A DNA stretch of 64,000 nucleotides from contig NZ_CP051428.1 of assembly GCF_012676905.1 (NCBI RefSeq), forward strand, positions 1,760,001-1,824,000. The letters run 5' to 3'. The number at the start of each line of letters is the position of its first letter. Within the stretch, counting starts at the first letter, position 1. Of this stretch, positions 19,244-27,745 are shown piece after piece. This DNA comes from Paenibacillus albicereus (GTDB lineage: Bacteria > Bacillota > Bacilli > Paenibacillales > Paenibacillaceae). Under the pieces are notes generated by a model that worked only from the letters and a program-made list of their open reading frames with translations, was not told the DNA's origin and ran no database searches. The translations under genes were made by a program, and so were the position numbers.

Positions 19244-19508
19244 ATAAAATTATTAAAATAAAAGAATTTTTATGCACCCCTTCTTTACGTATTCCATTAT
19301 CATCCTCATGGATAGCCGCCGAGCTGCAGGCACGCCCGCTTAGCTAATGAAACTGGTGTTCTTGAGTCCGTTTTCACTGAGCAGGCTGAGGTGTTCAAGC
19401 TGCAGCGGGCGCTTCTCTGCTGGCTCGATCTGTCCCGCTTAACGGCGCAGCCCCACTATGTGGTTTTGTATCTTTCATGCTTTCCTTCCTTTCTCATTTC
19501 TTGGTATG

Positions 19509-19535
19509 AAAAAAGGCCGCTCTATTTGAGTGGCC
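19509..19535 (-). terminator. Terminator of the nucleotidyltransferase gene (minus strand)
   Basis: Stem GGCCACTC/GAGCGGCC on the minus strand followed by six T residues, 14 bases after the stop codon of the nucleotidyltransferase remnant. Confidence 0.75.
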
Positions 19536-19548
19536 TCGCTGTGATTGT

Positions 19549-19843
19549 TCAGTAATTCATGTGAACCTTTCGACCAGATTGCCACGACCTTTTATACTGA
19601 TCAAGTCGGTGAAGTGTATAGACAATCTCGGAAAGCATCTCGCGACGATGCCCATTCTTCTCCTCTTGCATGAGCACCAACACATCCAGATCGGACCATT
19701 TTATGGTCCCCCCTTGCCTTGGAACCGAAGATAATGAATTCACTTCGTTGAAAAATAGAAGCAAGTCGGAGTTTCAATTGAATCAAAGCTTGTTTTTCTT
19801 GAAGAGTGAGCGAGCTTAACTCCGATGGAGCATTCGTACGCAT
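19549..19843 (-). pseudogene. Minimal nucleotidyltransferase (MNT) gene with a frameshift at a G6 tract
   Basis: Starts at ATG 19843 behind AAGGTGG. Frame one carries the start of the nucleotidyltransferase fold ending in IIFGSKARG. The metal-binding half SDLDVLVLMQEE continues in the next frame. Removing one G from the run of six at 19708-19713 joins them as GSKARGTIKWSDLDVLV, the GS-x-DxD signature of MNT domains found in HEPN/MNT toxin-antitoxin pairs and aminoglycoside adenylyltransferase relatives. The repaired protein would have about 97 residues. No HEPN partner is visible. The tract could be a sequencing error, a phase-variable switch or decay. Confidence 0.7.
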
Positions 19844-19992
19844 AGGCTTGTTCCACCTTCGCAAGGTCTTTGCCCTAAATGTACCATATTCGTGACTACC
19901 CCTGCACGACCTCCCGGAAGAGCGCTGCCCGATGAAGCATCTCAAGGCACATCCCGAATCATGAGCTGTTGTCGAGGGAGCTTGCGGCAGCT

Positions 19993-20045
19993 TAAAAAGC
20001 CTTCCCCCCGCATTCGCCAATAGCGGATGCGGAGCGGGAAGGCTT
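19993..20045 (-). terminator. Terminator of gerE (minus strand)
   Basis: Long stem AAGCCTTCCC/GGGAAGGCTT, with an inner GCATCCGC arm, followed on the minus strand by TTTTT. It lies 24 bases after the gerE stop. Confidence 0.75.
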
Positions 20046-20068
20046 ATCAAGAGCGCCGACCAGGCGGA

Positions 20069-20293
20069 TCAGATCGTCAGTTCTCCAAGCTTAATCAGTT
20101 CGACGACAGCCTGCGAGCGGCCTTTCACGTTCAACTTCTGCATCACGTTGGAGATATGGTTGCGGACAGTCTTTTCGCTGATGAACAGCTGTCCGGCGAT
20201 ATCCCTCGTCGTCTTGTCTTGCACGAGCAGCTCGAAGACTTCACGTTCCCGGTGAGTCAGCAGAAACTTGTTCTTGTGGTCAGAGCCCTTCAA
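20069..20293 (-). CDS. gerE: GerE, LuxR-family spore transcription regulator
   Basis: A 74-residue helix-turn-helix protein consisting only of a LuxR/GerE DNA-binding domain (LLTHREREVFELLVQDKTT; recognition helix in ISEKTVRNHISNVMQKL). It resembles the last sigma-K-stage regulator of spore coat genes in Bacillus. The start is read as TTG at 20293: AAGGAGG lies 10 bases before it, whereas GTG at 20302 would be one base from that site. This choice gives exactly the 74 residues of B. subtilis GerE. A sigma-K-like promoter and a terminator make it a single-gene unit. Confidence 0.93.
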   Translation of the reverse strand: MKGSDHKNKFLLTHREREVFELLVQDKTTRDIAGQLFISEKTVRNHISNVMQKLNVKGRSQAVVELIKLGELTI

Positions 20294-20358
20294 TTTCGTC
20301 ACCCCTCCTTGCACGGGTTTTTGTGGAATACAACAAGGTTAAAGGGATACAGTCAACG

Positions 20359-20386
20359 TATCTTATGAATCCGCCTCGGCATGGGT
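20359..20386 (-). promoter_or_regulatory. Sigma-K-type promoter of gerE
   Basis: On the minus strand, AC is followed after 17 bases by CATAAGATA, an exact fit to the sigma-K -10 consensus CATANNNTA. It lies about 65 bases before the gerE start codon. In B. subtilis gerE is a sigma-K gene, so the site agrees with known regulation. Confidence 0.65.
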
Positions 20387-20539
20387 GCGGTCATTTCTCC
20401 ATTTGGGCGCAAGTCAAGTGGAATAATGCGCGCCATTGGCGGACATGCCTTCCAGAAGCCCCCTTGATTTCCGTTTTCACCCTCGTCTGCGTGTGATAGA
20501 ATAGGGGCGTCCATTTCACGAAAGATTGGAGCCGCCATC

Positions 20540-21220
20540 ATGAAAATCGCGCTTTTGTTCGGCCTGTTCTGGATGCTGCTCGGCAACCCGCTGGTCGCCT
20601 TGCTCGTCCTGCTGGCCGTCCTTTATTTCCTCGACCGCCGCTTCGTCGGCCTGACGCCGAGCTTCACCAAGCCGCTGCGACGACGCAGCCGCATCGCGGC
20701 GCTCCGCCGGGAGCTGGAGGCGAACCCGAGCAACAGCGGCTCCCGCCTCGAGCTGGCGCGGCTGCTGCTGGAGCGCAAGTCCTACGCGGAAGCGAGGAGC
20801 ACGCTGGAGCCGCTGCGCGAATCGCTGCTCATGGAGGATTCGGCCGAGTTCTGGGACGACTACGGCACGAGCCTGCTCCATACCGGCCGCGTGGAGGAAG
20901 GAGAGGCGGCGATCCGCAAGGCGCTGGACCTCAATCCGCGCGTCAAATACGGCGCGCCGCATCTGCGGCTCGCCGCGCTCAAGGCCAAAAGCGACAAGGC
21001 GCAGGCGCTGGCCCAGCTGGAGGCGTTCTCGCGCATCCAATCCTCATCCTGCGAAGGCTATTACCGGATGGGCAAGCTTCTGCAGGGGCTCGACCGCCGG
21101 GCGGAGGCGAAGGCCGCCTTCGAGGAAGGGCTGCGGCTGTACCGCCAGCTGCCCAAGTACAAGCGCCGTCAGGAGCGGCGCTGGGCGCTGCTGTGCTCGC
21201 TCGGCAAGAACGCTTCCTGA
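20540..21220 (+). CDS. Membrane-anchored tetratricopeptide repeat protein
   Basis: A 226-residue protein with one N-terminal hydrophobic segment (about residues 3-31), a basic stretch, and then four to five TPR-like helical pairs (for example LELARLLLERKSYAEARSTLEPL and DYGTSLLHTGRVEEGEAAIRKALDLNP). GGAG lies nine bases before the ATG. It is probably a cytoplasmic scaffold held at the membrane; partner unknown. A GC-rich inverted repeat at 21225-21266 follows but has no U-run. Confidence 0.8.
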   Translation: MKIALLFGLFWMLLGNPLVALLVLLAVLYFLDRRFVGLTPSFTKPLRRRSRIAALRRELEANPSNSGSRLELARLLLERKSYAEARSTLEPLRESLLMEDSAEFWDDYGTSLLHTGRVEEGEAAIRKALDLNPRVKYGAPHLRLAALKAKSDKAQALAQLEAFSRIQSSSCEGYYRMGKLLQGLDRRAEAKAAFEEGLRLYRQLPKYKRRQERRWALLCSLGKNAS

Positions 21221-21393
21221 CATGCCCGCCTGCGCGAGAGCGGCTTCCGTTTCGCCAGCAGGCGGGTTCATTCGCCTTCCATGCAGCGGGGCTGTCCCGG
21301 CCGATGACTTCGGCGGGGGCGGCCCTGTTTGCCGTTTTCGGAGCAAGCTGCTGCATTTTTATGAAGCGGGACAGGACGGTTTCCGCTTTTATT

Positions 21394-21402
21394 TGGTATA
21401 AT
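21394..21402 (+). promoter_or_regulatory. Extended -10 promoter before the SWIM/SNF2 operon
   Basis: TGGTATAAT gives a perfect -10 hexamer with the TGN extension, 37 bases before the start codon. No good -35 box is present at 17 bases, which is usual for extended -10 promoters. Confidence 0.5.
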
Positions 21403-21438
21403 GATAAGAATGCCGAAACAGAAAAGCGGGGGACAGCC

Positions 21439-23085
21439 ATGCGAGCGGACGGGATCTCGGAAACGTTGCTGAGCGATATCGAGCGGAAGATCTCCGACTA
21501 CACGCGAAAGGAAATCATCACGCGCGGCTGGGATTACTACGCAAAAGGACAGGTGAAGTCGGTGCAGGCGGCCGGCTCGCGGCTGCTCGCTGCCGTCGAG
21601 GGCTCGGAGCGCTACCATGTCGGACTGGGCGCGCGGTTCGACGACAACGCATGCGACTGCCCGTACTCGGGCTGGTGCAAGCATATGGCGGCCGTCTACT
21701 TCGCCGCGCTGGAGCAGCAGGGCGGCGAGCCGAAGCGGGCGCTCGAGCGGATGACGGGAGCCGGTCCGGTGACGGTGAGCCGTCTCGAGAAGCAGCCGGC
21801 GGCCGACCTGGGCGAGCCGCCCGCGCAAGCGGGAACGGGAAGCCTCGGCGAGCAGTCGAGTCCTCGGGAATGGATGGAATGGATGGAGCATCGGTTCGGC
21901 CGGACGTGGCAAGGCTGCCGGCATACGCTGCATCCGCTGCAGCCGGTGCTGTCGGCGCTCAAGGGTTCGGCGCGCGACTGGCCCAAGCCGCTGCAGGCGA
22001 TGCACTGGATGTACAGCATCCTGTTCATCCTGGAGCAGGCGGAGCGGGCGATCAAGCTGTCGGATCCGTTCAGCCGCTATTATCAGGAGATGAGCTTCAC
22101 CCGCATGGCGGAGCCGTGGATCGAGCACTACTACTCGCTCGCCGAGCGCCAGGCCGCGGAGTCTGCGGGCGAGGAGGGCCGGGCGTGGCAAAAAGAGCTG
22201 GCGGCTTACTTGCGGGGCCAGGCTGCCTCGCCCGAGGCGAAGCTGTTCCGCTGGGATCAGCTTTACCTCGGCTTCATCTCCCCGCTGCTGTCCGATCCGG
22301 ACTGGCCGATCGGCGAGCGCGCGGAGCTGGAGCGGCTGCTTGAGCATGCCCGCGCCGCGCGCCGGGCTGCGGCGCAGGCGGCGCCTGCCGGCGAAGCGGC
22401 CGCGGAGGAGGAGCGAGGCTTGGCCTTCGCCCATGCGGCGCTTGCCTATCTCGACGCCGCCCAAGGCGAGGACGCCAAAGCGGTGGAGCGTCTGGGACAG
22501 ACGCCGCCGGATGCGGCCGCCGGGCTTGCGCTCGACTACGCCCGCACCCGGCTGGAACAGCGCGGCTGGGAGGCCTTCTCGATCTGGATGGACTTCCTTG
22601 ACCCGATCGCCGGCGCCAAGCGCGGCAACCTGCTGACTTCCTACCTGCAGCTCTGCCGCGAGGCCGATCTGGCTTCGCCGTCGGACCCGTCCTGGCAGCG
22701 CCGGATGTCCGACAAGCTGCCTTACTCGTACATGTCGCTGGCGGACCTGCTGCTCGAAAAAGGCTGCTTCGAGGAATGGGCGGACCTGCAGCTGGCCATG
22801 GGACTGCGGCCCGACGAGCTCGATCCGGCGGACCTGCGTCTGATCTCGAAGCGCGCTCCTTCCGTCATGATTCCGCTGTATCATCAGGCGGTGGAGGGCT
22901 GGATCTCGATGCGCAACCGCCAGAGCTACCGGATGGCCGTCAAGCAGCTCAAGAAGCTGGAGAAGCTCTATGCCGCCGAGAAGCGGACGGAGGCTTGGAC
23001 GGCGTATCTCGACCGGACCGTCTCCAAGTACCAGCGGATGCGGGCGTTCCAGGAAGAACTGCGGAAAGGAACCATGCTGAAATGA
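21439..23085 (+). CDS. SWIM zinc-finger protein (YwqB-like)
   Basis: A 548-residue protein. The start at 21439 is chosen for its GGGGGA site and because the SWIM domain then lies about 70 residues in. The zinc motif CxCx5CxH is seen as Cys72, Cys74, Cys80 and His82 in CDCPYSGWCKH. The rest is alpha-helical with Ala/Glu-rich repeats. B. subtilis has the same gene pair, ywqB (SWIM) next to ywqA (SNF2). The stop overlaps the start of the helicase gene, so the two proteins probably act together on DNA or a nucleoprotein; the exact job is unknown. Confidence 0.87.
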   Translation: MRADGISETLLSDIERKISDYTRKEIITRGWDYYAKGQVKSVQAAGSRLLAAVEGSERYHVGLGARFDDNACDCPYSGWCKHMAAVYFAALEQQGGEPKRALERMTGAGPVTVSRLEKQPAADLGEPPAQAGTGSLGEQSSPREWMEWMEHRFGRTWQGCRHTLHPLQPVLSALKGSARDWPKPLQAMHWMYSILFILEQAERAIKLSDPFSRYYQEMSFTRMAEPWIEHYYSLAERQAAESAGEEGRAWQKELAAYLRGQAASPEAKLFRWDQLYLGFISPLLSDPDWPIGERAELERLLEHARAARRAAAQAAPAGEAAAEEERGLAFAHAALAYLDAAQGEDAKAVERLGQTPPDAAAGLALDYARTRLEQRGWEAFSIWMDFLDPIAGAKRGNLLTSYLQLCREADLASPSDPSWQRRMSDKLPYSYMSLADLLLEKGCFEEWADLQLAMGLRPDELDPADLRLISKRAPSVMIPLYHQAVEGWISMRNRQSYRMAVKQLKKLEKLYAAEKRTEAWTAYLDRTVSKYQRMRAFQEELRKGTMLK

Positions 23086-25949
23086 TGAAGGGATTCTCTG
23101 CCGCGCGACCGATCGTCGTGGACGGCTATTGGAACGGAAGCGGCATCGTGCTTCAAGCGGAAGACGCGGGCGAGCTCGAAGCCCGGCTGAAGGATCTGCT
23201 GTTCGCCTGGCATGAGCCCTCCTGGTACGGAGCCGACATCGATTACGTCGAGTCCGATTCGACGCGCAAGGCCAAGCCGATGCTGCTGCGTCCGCTGACC
23301 GCGCTGGACTACTTGCTGTCTCCGCAGCCGGTGCGCATGCTCGCGATCGCCTGGTCGAGCCAGGGCGAGCAGCTGCGGGCAGGAGCCCTTCGCATCCGGG
23401 AGGCGCTGGAGAGCGGCGGCTTCGAGCCGGATTGGAGCCGCTGGGCGGACGGGGAGCGCGGCTGGCGCTTCCGCGACAGCCAAGGCCAGATCGAGGAAGC
23501 TTCGGCGTGGCTCGCCGGCTGGCTCGGCGCGTGCGTCGAGCAGCTGCTGCAGGAGGATGCCGGCGCGCAAGCGGCCTGGAGCGGCCTCGCGCGGGCGCTC
23601 GGACCTGCGCTGGAGCGCCGTTCTCCGGATGAGGAGGACTGGTATATCGGCCTCGGTCTCAAGCAGGACCGGTTCCCGTTCCGCATCGCGCTGCAGCTCG
23701 CGGAGCCGGGCGACGACGGCGTCTGGCGGCTGCGCGCGGCGCTGCGCGGACGCGCGCCGGACTCCGCCTGGATCCCGCTCGAGCGCGGCGCCAAGCCCGG
23801 CAGCTGGCGCCCGGCGGCGGGCTCGGAGCTGAGCCTGCCGGAGGAATGGCTGCCGCTGCTGGAAGAGCGGCTCGCCAAGGAAGAGGGCAAGTGGCGGACG
23901 GCGCTGCCGGATTGGAGCGGCGAGGAGGACATGGTCAAGCGCGAGCTCGCGGACGAGGAGGCTTGGCGGTTCCTGGAGCAGGCGAGCCTCCAGCTGCTCG
24001 ACGCCGGCTCGGCGGTGCTGCTGCCCGGCTGGTGGGATGCGGTGCGCAAGCGCCGCGTGCGGCTCAAGGCCAAGCTGCGCTCGGCGACCGGCTCGGCGGA
24101 GCAGCCGATGTTCGGCCTGTCGCAGATCGTGCAGTTCGACTGGAAGCTGGCGCTCGGCGGCGCCGACCTGTCGGAGGAAGAGTTCATGCAGCTCGCGGCG
24201 CAGAACAAGCGGCTCATGAAGATCGACGGCGAGTGGGTCCATCTGCATCCGGAGGACATCACCCGCATCCGCAGCTGGATCAAGAAGAACGGCGGCAAGA
24301 AAGGACTCAGCTTCCGCGAGATCATGCAGATGCATCTGCAGGGCGGGGTCGTCCTGGACGACGAAGCGGAGGAGGGCGAGGAGCTGCTGAAGGCGGAGGT
24401 CGAGCTGAACGCGCATCTGCAGCAGCTCATGACCCGGCTGCAGGACACGTCCGAGCTGCCGCTGGTCGACGTGCCGGGCTCCTTCCGCGGCCAGCTGCGG
24501 CCCTATCAGCATCAAGGCGTGTCGTGGCTCGCCTTCCTGCGGCGGTTCGGACTCGGAGCGACGCTGGCGGACGACATGGGCCTCGGCAAGACGATCCAGT
24601 TCACCGCCTATCTGCTCCATGTGCGGGAGACGGGAGCCGCGGCCGGCGAGCCGGTCCGGCCCTCGCTGCTCATCTGCCCGACGTCGGTCATCGGCAACTG
24701 GGAAAAGGAGCTGCAGCGCTTCGCTCCGGGGCTGGAGGTGCGGCTGCATTACGGGCCGCGCCGCGCGCGCGGCAAGGAAGCGTTCCAGGCGTTCGCGGAC
24801 GGCGCCGATCTCGTCATCACCTCCTACGCGCTCGCCTCGCTCGACGAGGAGGAGCTGGGCGGCTTGGAGTGGGAGAGCCTCTGCCTCGACGAGGCCCAGA
24901 ACATCAAGAACGTCTACACCAAGCAGTCCTCGGCCATCCGCAGCCTGCCGAGCCGCCATCGCATCGCGCTGACGGGCACGCCGATGGAGAATCGGCTGAG
25001 CGAGCTGTGGTCGATCTACGACTTCACCAATCCGGGCTATCTCGGCACGTTGCCGGAATTCAGGCGTGCGGTCATCCTGCCCATCGAGAAGGACCGCGAC
25101 GCAGAGCGGATCGCCTCGCTGCAGCGGCGGATCAAGCCGTTCATGCTGCGCCGGCTCAAAAAGGACCCGGCCATCCAGCTGTCGCTGCCGGAGAAGAACG
25201 AAGGCCAGGTGTACGTGACGCTGACGGCCGAGCAGGGGGCGCTCTACGAGACGATCGTCTCCGAGCTGCTCGAGAAGCTCGATACGCTGGCGCCGATGCA
25301 GCGCCGCGGCCTCATCCTCGCCTCGATCACGAGGCTCAAGCAGGTATGCGACCATCCGGCGCTGCTGCTCGGAGAGGATGCGTCCGGAGACTGGTCGCCG
25401 GAGCGCTCCGCCAAGCTGATGCGGCTGGTCGAGATGTGCGAGGAGATCGCCGCCGAAGGCGAGCGCGCGCTTATCTTCACGCAGTTCGTCGACATGGGGG
25501 CGGCGCTGCAGCGGCTGCTGCAGGAGCGGCTCGCCCTGCCGGTGCCGTACTTGCATGGCGGCGTGCCCAAAGCGCGCCGCGACGAGATGATCGAAGCGTT
25601 CCAGGACCCGGAGCGGCCCCACGGGGCGTTCGTCCTCTCGCTCAAGGCCGGGGGCACCGGCCTGAACCTGACCGAGGCGAACCATGTGTTCCATTTCGAC
25701 CGCTGGTGGAACCCCGCCGTCGAGAACCAGGCGACGGACCGCGCGTTCCGGATCGGCCAGCGGCGGCAGGTGCAGGTGCACAAGTTCGTCGCGCTGGGCA
25801 CGCTCGAGGAGCGCATCCACGAGATGATCGAGCGCAAGCAGTCGCTGAGCGAGCAGGTCGTCAGCCAGTCCGAGCAGTGGATCACCGAGCTGTCGAACGA
25901 GGAGCTGAAGGAGATTTTCACGCTCCGCAAAGAGTGGCTCGAGAGCTGA
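23082..25949 (+). CDS. SNF2-family helicase (YwqA-like)
   Basis: A 955-residue double-stranded-DNA translocase of the bacterial SNF2 class. The N-terminal half contains the SNF2-associated region (around FSLRE-type segment LSFREIMQMHL). The ATPase follows: Walker A DDMGLGKT with Lys503, DEAQ box with Asp603, motif III LTGTPMENRLSELWS, then helicase C with HGGVPKARRDEMIEAFQ and the arginine-finger region QATDRAFRIGQ. ATG codons at 23082 and 23085 are both possible; the first overlaps the SWIM stop codon (ATGA). Predicted role: ATP-driven remodelling of protein-DNA complexes with the SWIM partner. Confidence 0.93.
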   Translation: MMKGFSAARPIVVDGYWNGSGIVLQAEDAGELEARLKDLLFAWHEPSWYGADIDYVESDSTRKAKPMLLRPLTALDYLLSPQPVRMLAIAWSSQGEQLRAGALRIREALESGGFEPDWSRWADGERGWRFRDSQGQIEEASAWLAGWLGACVEQLLQEDAGAQAAWSGLARALGPALERRSPDEEDWYIGLGLKQDRFPFRIALQLAEPGDDGVWRLRAALRGRAPDSAWIPLERGAKPGSWRPAAGSELSLPEEWLPLLEERLAKEEGKWRTALPDWSGEEDMVKRELADEEAWRFLEQASLQLLDAGSAVLLPGWWDAVRKRRVRLKAKLRSATGSAEQPMFGLSQIVQFDWKLALGGADLSEEEFMQLAAQNKRLMKIDGEWVHLHPEDITRIRSWIKKNGGKKGLSFREIMQMHLQGGVVLDDEAEEGEELLKAEVELNAHLQQLMTRLQDTSELPLVDVPGSFRGQLRPYQHQGVSWLAFLRRFGLGATLADDMGLGKTIQFTAYLLHVRETGAAAGEPVRPSLLICPTSVIGNWEKELQRFAPGLEVRLHYGPRRARGKEAFQAFADGADLVITSYALASLDEEELGGLEWESLCLDEAQNIKNVYTKQSSAIRSLPSRHRIALTGTPMENRLSELWSIYDFTNPGYLGTLPEFRRAVILPIEKDRDAERIASLQRRIKPFMLRRLKKDPAIQLSLPEKNEGQVYVTLTAEQGALYETIVSELLEKLDTLAPMQRRGLILASITRLKQVCDHPALLLGEDASGDWSPERSAKLMRLVEMCEEIAAEGERALIFTQFVDMGAALQRLLQERLALPVPYLHGGVPKARRDEMIEAFQDPERPHGAFVLSLKAGGTGLNLTEANHVFHFDRWWNPAVENQATDRAFRIGQRRQVQVHKFVALGTLEERIHEMIERKQSLSEQVVSQSEQWITELSNEELKEIFTLRKEWLES

Positions 25950-25977
25950 GCCGGGGGTACAGGAGGGGGGCGGCAGG

Positions 25978-26142
25978 ATGAACGAAGAACTCGAACCGCG
26001 TCCGGAACGGCCTGCTTCGATGGACGAAGGCGCCGAGCCGGCCGCCGGCGCGCAGCCGGCTGCGGCCGGCTCGCTCTCTCCGGAGTGGGAGGCGTTCTAC
26101 GAAGCGGTGCGCCAGGCGGCGCGCCGCTTCGGACAGCGCTAG
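25978..26142 (+). CDS. Small acidic protein downstream of the SNF2 gene
   Basis: A 54-residue ORF 28 bases after the helicase stop. A strong site (AGGAGGGGGG) ends seven bases before the ATG, and a terminator follows, so it probably is the third gene of the operon. The N-terminal half is Glu/Pro/Ala-rich and probably disordered; the C-terminus (SPEWEAFYEAVRQAARRF) would form an amphipathic helix suited to binding a partner. No family recognised. Confidence 0.6.
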   Translation: MNEELEPRPERPASMDEGAEPAAGAQPAAAGSLSPEWEAFYEAVRQAARRFGQR

Positions 26143-26189
26143 CCGGCTGGCGAATGCCGGTCCCGCCGGATTCGATGCCTGGATAGGCC

Positions 26190-26233
26190 AAGACCCGCAG
26201 AAGCGATTCGCTTCTGCGGGTCTTGGTCTTTTT
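26190..26233 (+). terminator. Terminator of the SWIM/SNF2 operon
   Basis: Stem AAGACCCGCAGAAGCG/CGCTTCTGCGGGTCTT, near-perfect 16 bp, followed by GGTCTTTTT. Confidence 0.9.
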
Positions 26234-26265
26234 CGGCATGAAACTTGTCGTAAAAATCTATCCCT

Positions 26266-26335
26266 TGACAGTCTATTTTTCATCCTGCAAGCCCGGGGCC
26301 ATTGGCCTATAATGAAAGCAGGACATAGACTGTCA
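26266..26335 (+). promoter_or_regulatory. Promoter flanked by an 11-bp inverted repeat
   Basis: CTGCAA (26285), a 17-base spacer and TATAAT (26308) form a promoter with a poor -35, as expected for an activator-dependent gene. It is bracketed by the perfect inverted repeat TGACAGTCTAT (26266-26276) and ATAGACTGTCA (26325-26335), 59 bases centre to centre. This could be a pair of operators bridged by a DNA loop, perhaps for the AraC-type regulator of this locus (inference). Confidence 0.5.
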
Positions 26336-26341
26336 TGCGGT

Positions 26342-26364
26342 CAGACAAGGGGAGGTCTGTCTAT
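26342..26364 (+). promoter_or_regulatory. Leader hairpin enclosing the ribosome binding site
   Basis: CAGAC (26342) can pair with GTCTG (26355), leaving the site AAGGGGAG in the loop. The stem can be extended by ATAGA (26325) with TCTAT (26360), which reaches the start codon at 26363. The structure could damp translation. Confidence 0.4.
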
Positions 26365-27715
26365 GGGCAAGAAAGGGCTGCGCGCGCTGCTGGCGCTCGG
26401 TCTGCTGCTCGGTCCAGCCGGCTGCTTCGGCGGCGGAGCGGGCGAGAACGGCAATCAGCCTGAGCAGGGAGACGAACCGGCAATCGGCGGAACGACGCAT
26501 GTCAATCTCACGATTCGCCATACGCAGATCAAGCAGTCGGTCAAGGCCCGGCTGAAGATCCTGCAGGACGTGCTCGACGAGACGGAGCGGACCAATCCGG
26601 GCCTCAAGTTCCAGCTCGAGGGCATCGACGAGATCATCAATCGCGACCAGAAGCTCAAGGCGGAGATGGCGACGGGCTCGACGCCGGACATCTTCGAGGT
26701 GTTCGGCGGCTCGGACCTGCGGCTGTACGTCAAGGCGCAGCGGCTGCTCGACCTGACGCCGATCATCGAGGAGCTCGGCATCGGGCAGCAGTTCCAGAGC
26801 CTCGAGGAGTTCACCGTCGACGGCCGCGTCTACGGCTTGCCTTTCGGCGGCTACAGCGAGGCCGTCTATTACAACAAGCGGATTTTCCGCGAGCTCGGGC
26901 TCGCCGTGCCGGCGACCTGGGAGCAGCTGATGGAGGCGTGCGAGCGCATCCGCCAGGCGGGCTACAGTCCGTTCGCCTTGTCCGCCAAGGATCCTTGGCT
27001 GGCCGGGATGATGTGGAACACGATCATGGACCGCCATGCGGGGACGGACAAGCTGCGGGCGATCGCCTCCGGCACGGCCAAGTGGACCGATCCGGACGTG
27101 CTGGCCGGCTTCAAGGCCTACGCCGAGATCGTGGACAAGGGCTATTTTCCCGCCGACGCGCTGAGCCAGGAAGAGAAGCAGCAGGCCAAGGACCTGCTCA
27201 CCGGCAAGGCGGCGATGCTGTTCACGGGCACCTGGGACTTGGCCGGCCTGACCGACGACAATGCCGGACCGTTCAAAAACGACATCGGCTACTTCAGCTT
27301 TCCGTCGGTGACGGGAGGCAAAGGCGATCCCGGCGCGCTCAACGCCGGCTATTCCAACGGGTTCGGCTTCTCGTCGAGCCTGAGCGAGGACCAGCGGCAG
27401 ATGGTCAAGAGCTTCATCCGCAATTATTTCAACGAGCAGGTGCAGAAGCGGATCCTGCTGGAGGACAAGACGCTGCCGTCGATGAAGCTGAGCGATTATG
27501 CGGGCATCGATCCGCTTATTTCGGAGGTGCTGCAGGTCGTCGGCAACGCAAGCCGGTCGTTCCCGGCCTTCGACTCCATCTTCTCCCCCCGCATGAACGC
27601 GGAGATCGGCATCGGCCTGCAGGAGCTGATCGGCCAGGTCAAGACGCCGGAACAGGTCACGAAGAGCCTTCAGCAGCAGCAGGAGAGCGACATCTCGCCC
27701 GCCGGAGGAAGCTGA
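26363..27715 (+). CDS. Substrate-binding lipoprotein (family 1) without linked permeases
   Basis: A 450-residue MalE-like binding protein with lipobox PAGC. The start at 26363 follows AAGGGGAGG. It heads a unit with a YesM-type kinase, a YesN-type regulator and a NagZ-like hexosaminidase; there are no permease genes. It may therefore feed an importer encoded elsewhere or serve as ligand receptor for the kinase. The hexosaminidase suggests an amino-sugar or muropeptide ligand (inference). Confidence 0.9.
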   Translation: MGKKGLRALLALGLLLGPAGCFGGGAGENGNQPEQGDEPAIGGTTHVNLTIRHTQIKQSVKARLKILQDVLDETERTNPGLKFQLEGIDEIINRDQKLKAEMATGSTPDIFEVFGGSDLRLYVKAQRLLDLTPIIEELGIGQQFQSLEEFTVDGRVYGLPFGGYSEAVYYNKRIFRELGLAVPATWEQLMEACERIRQAGYSPFALSAKDPWLAGMMWNTIMDRHAGTDKLRAIASGTAKWTDPDVLAGFKAYAEIVDKGYFPADALSQEEKQQAKDLLTGKAAMLFTGTWDLAGLTDDNAGPFKNDIGYFSFPSVTGGKGDPGALNAGYSNGFGFSSSLSEDQRQMVKSFIRNYFNEQVQKRILLEDKTLPSMKLSDYAGIDPLISEVLQVVGNASRSFPAFDSIFSPRMNAEIGIGLQELIGQVKTPEQVTKSLQQQQESDISPAGGS

Positions 27716-27745
27716 CGAACATCTTAGAGAGGAGCTGGAGAAGCC

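Noticed and set aside
21225-21266. Inverted repeat CCCGCCTGC/GCAGGCGGG after the TPR gene
   Set aside because: Loop of 24 bases and no T-run, so it was not called a terminator.
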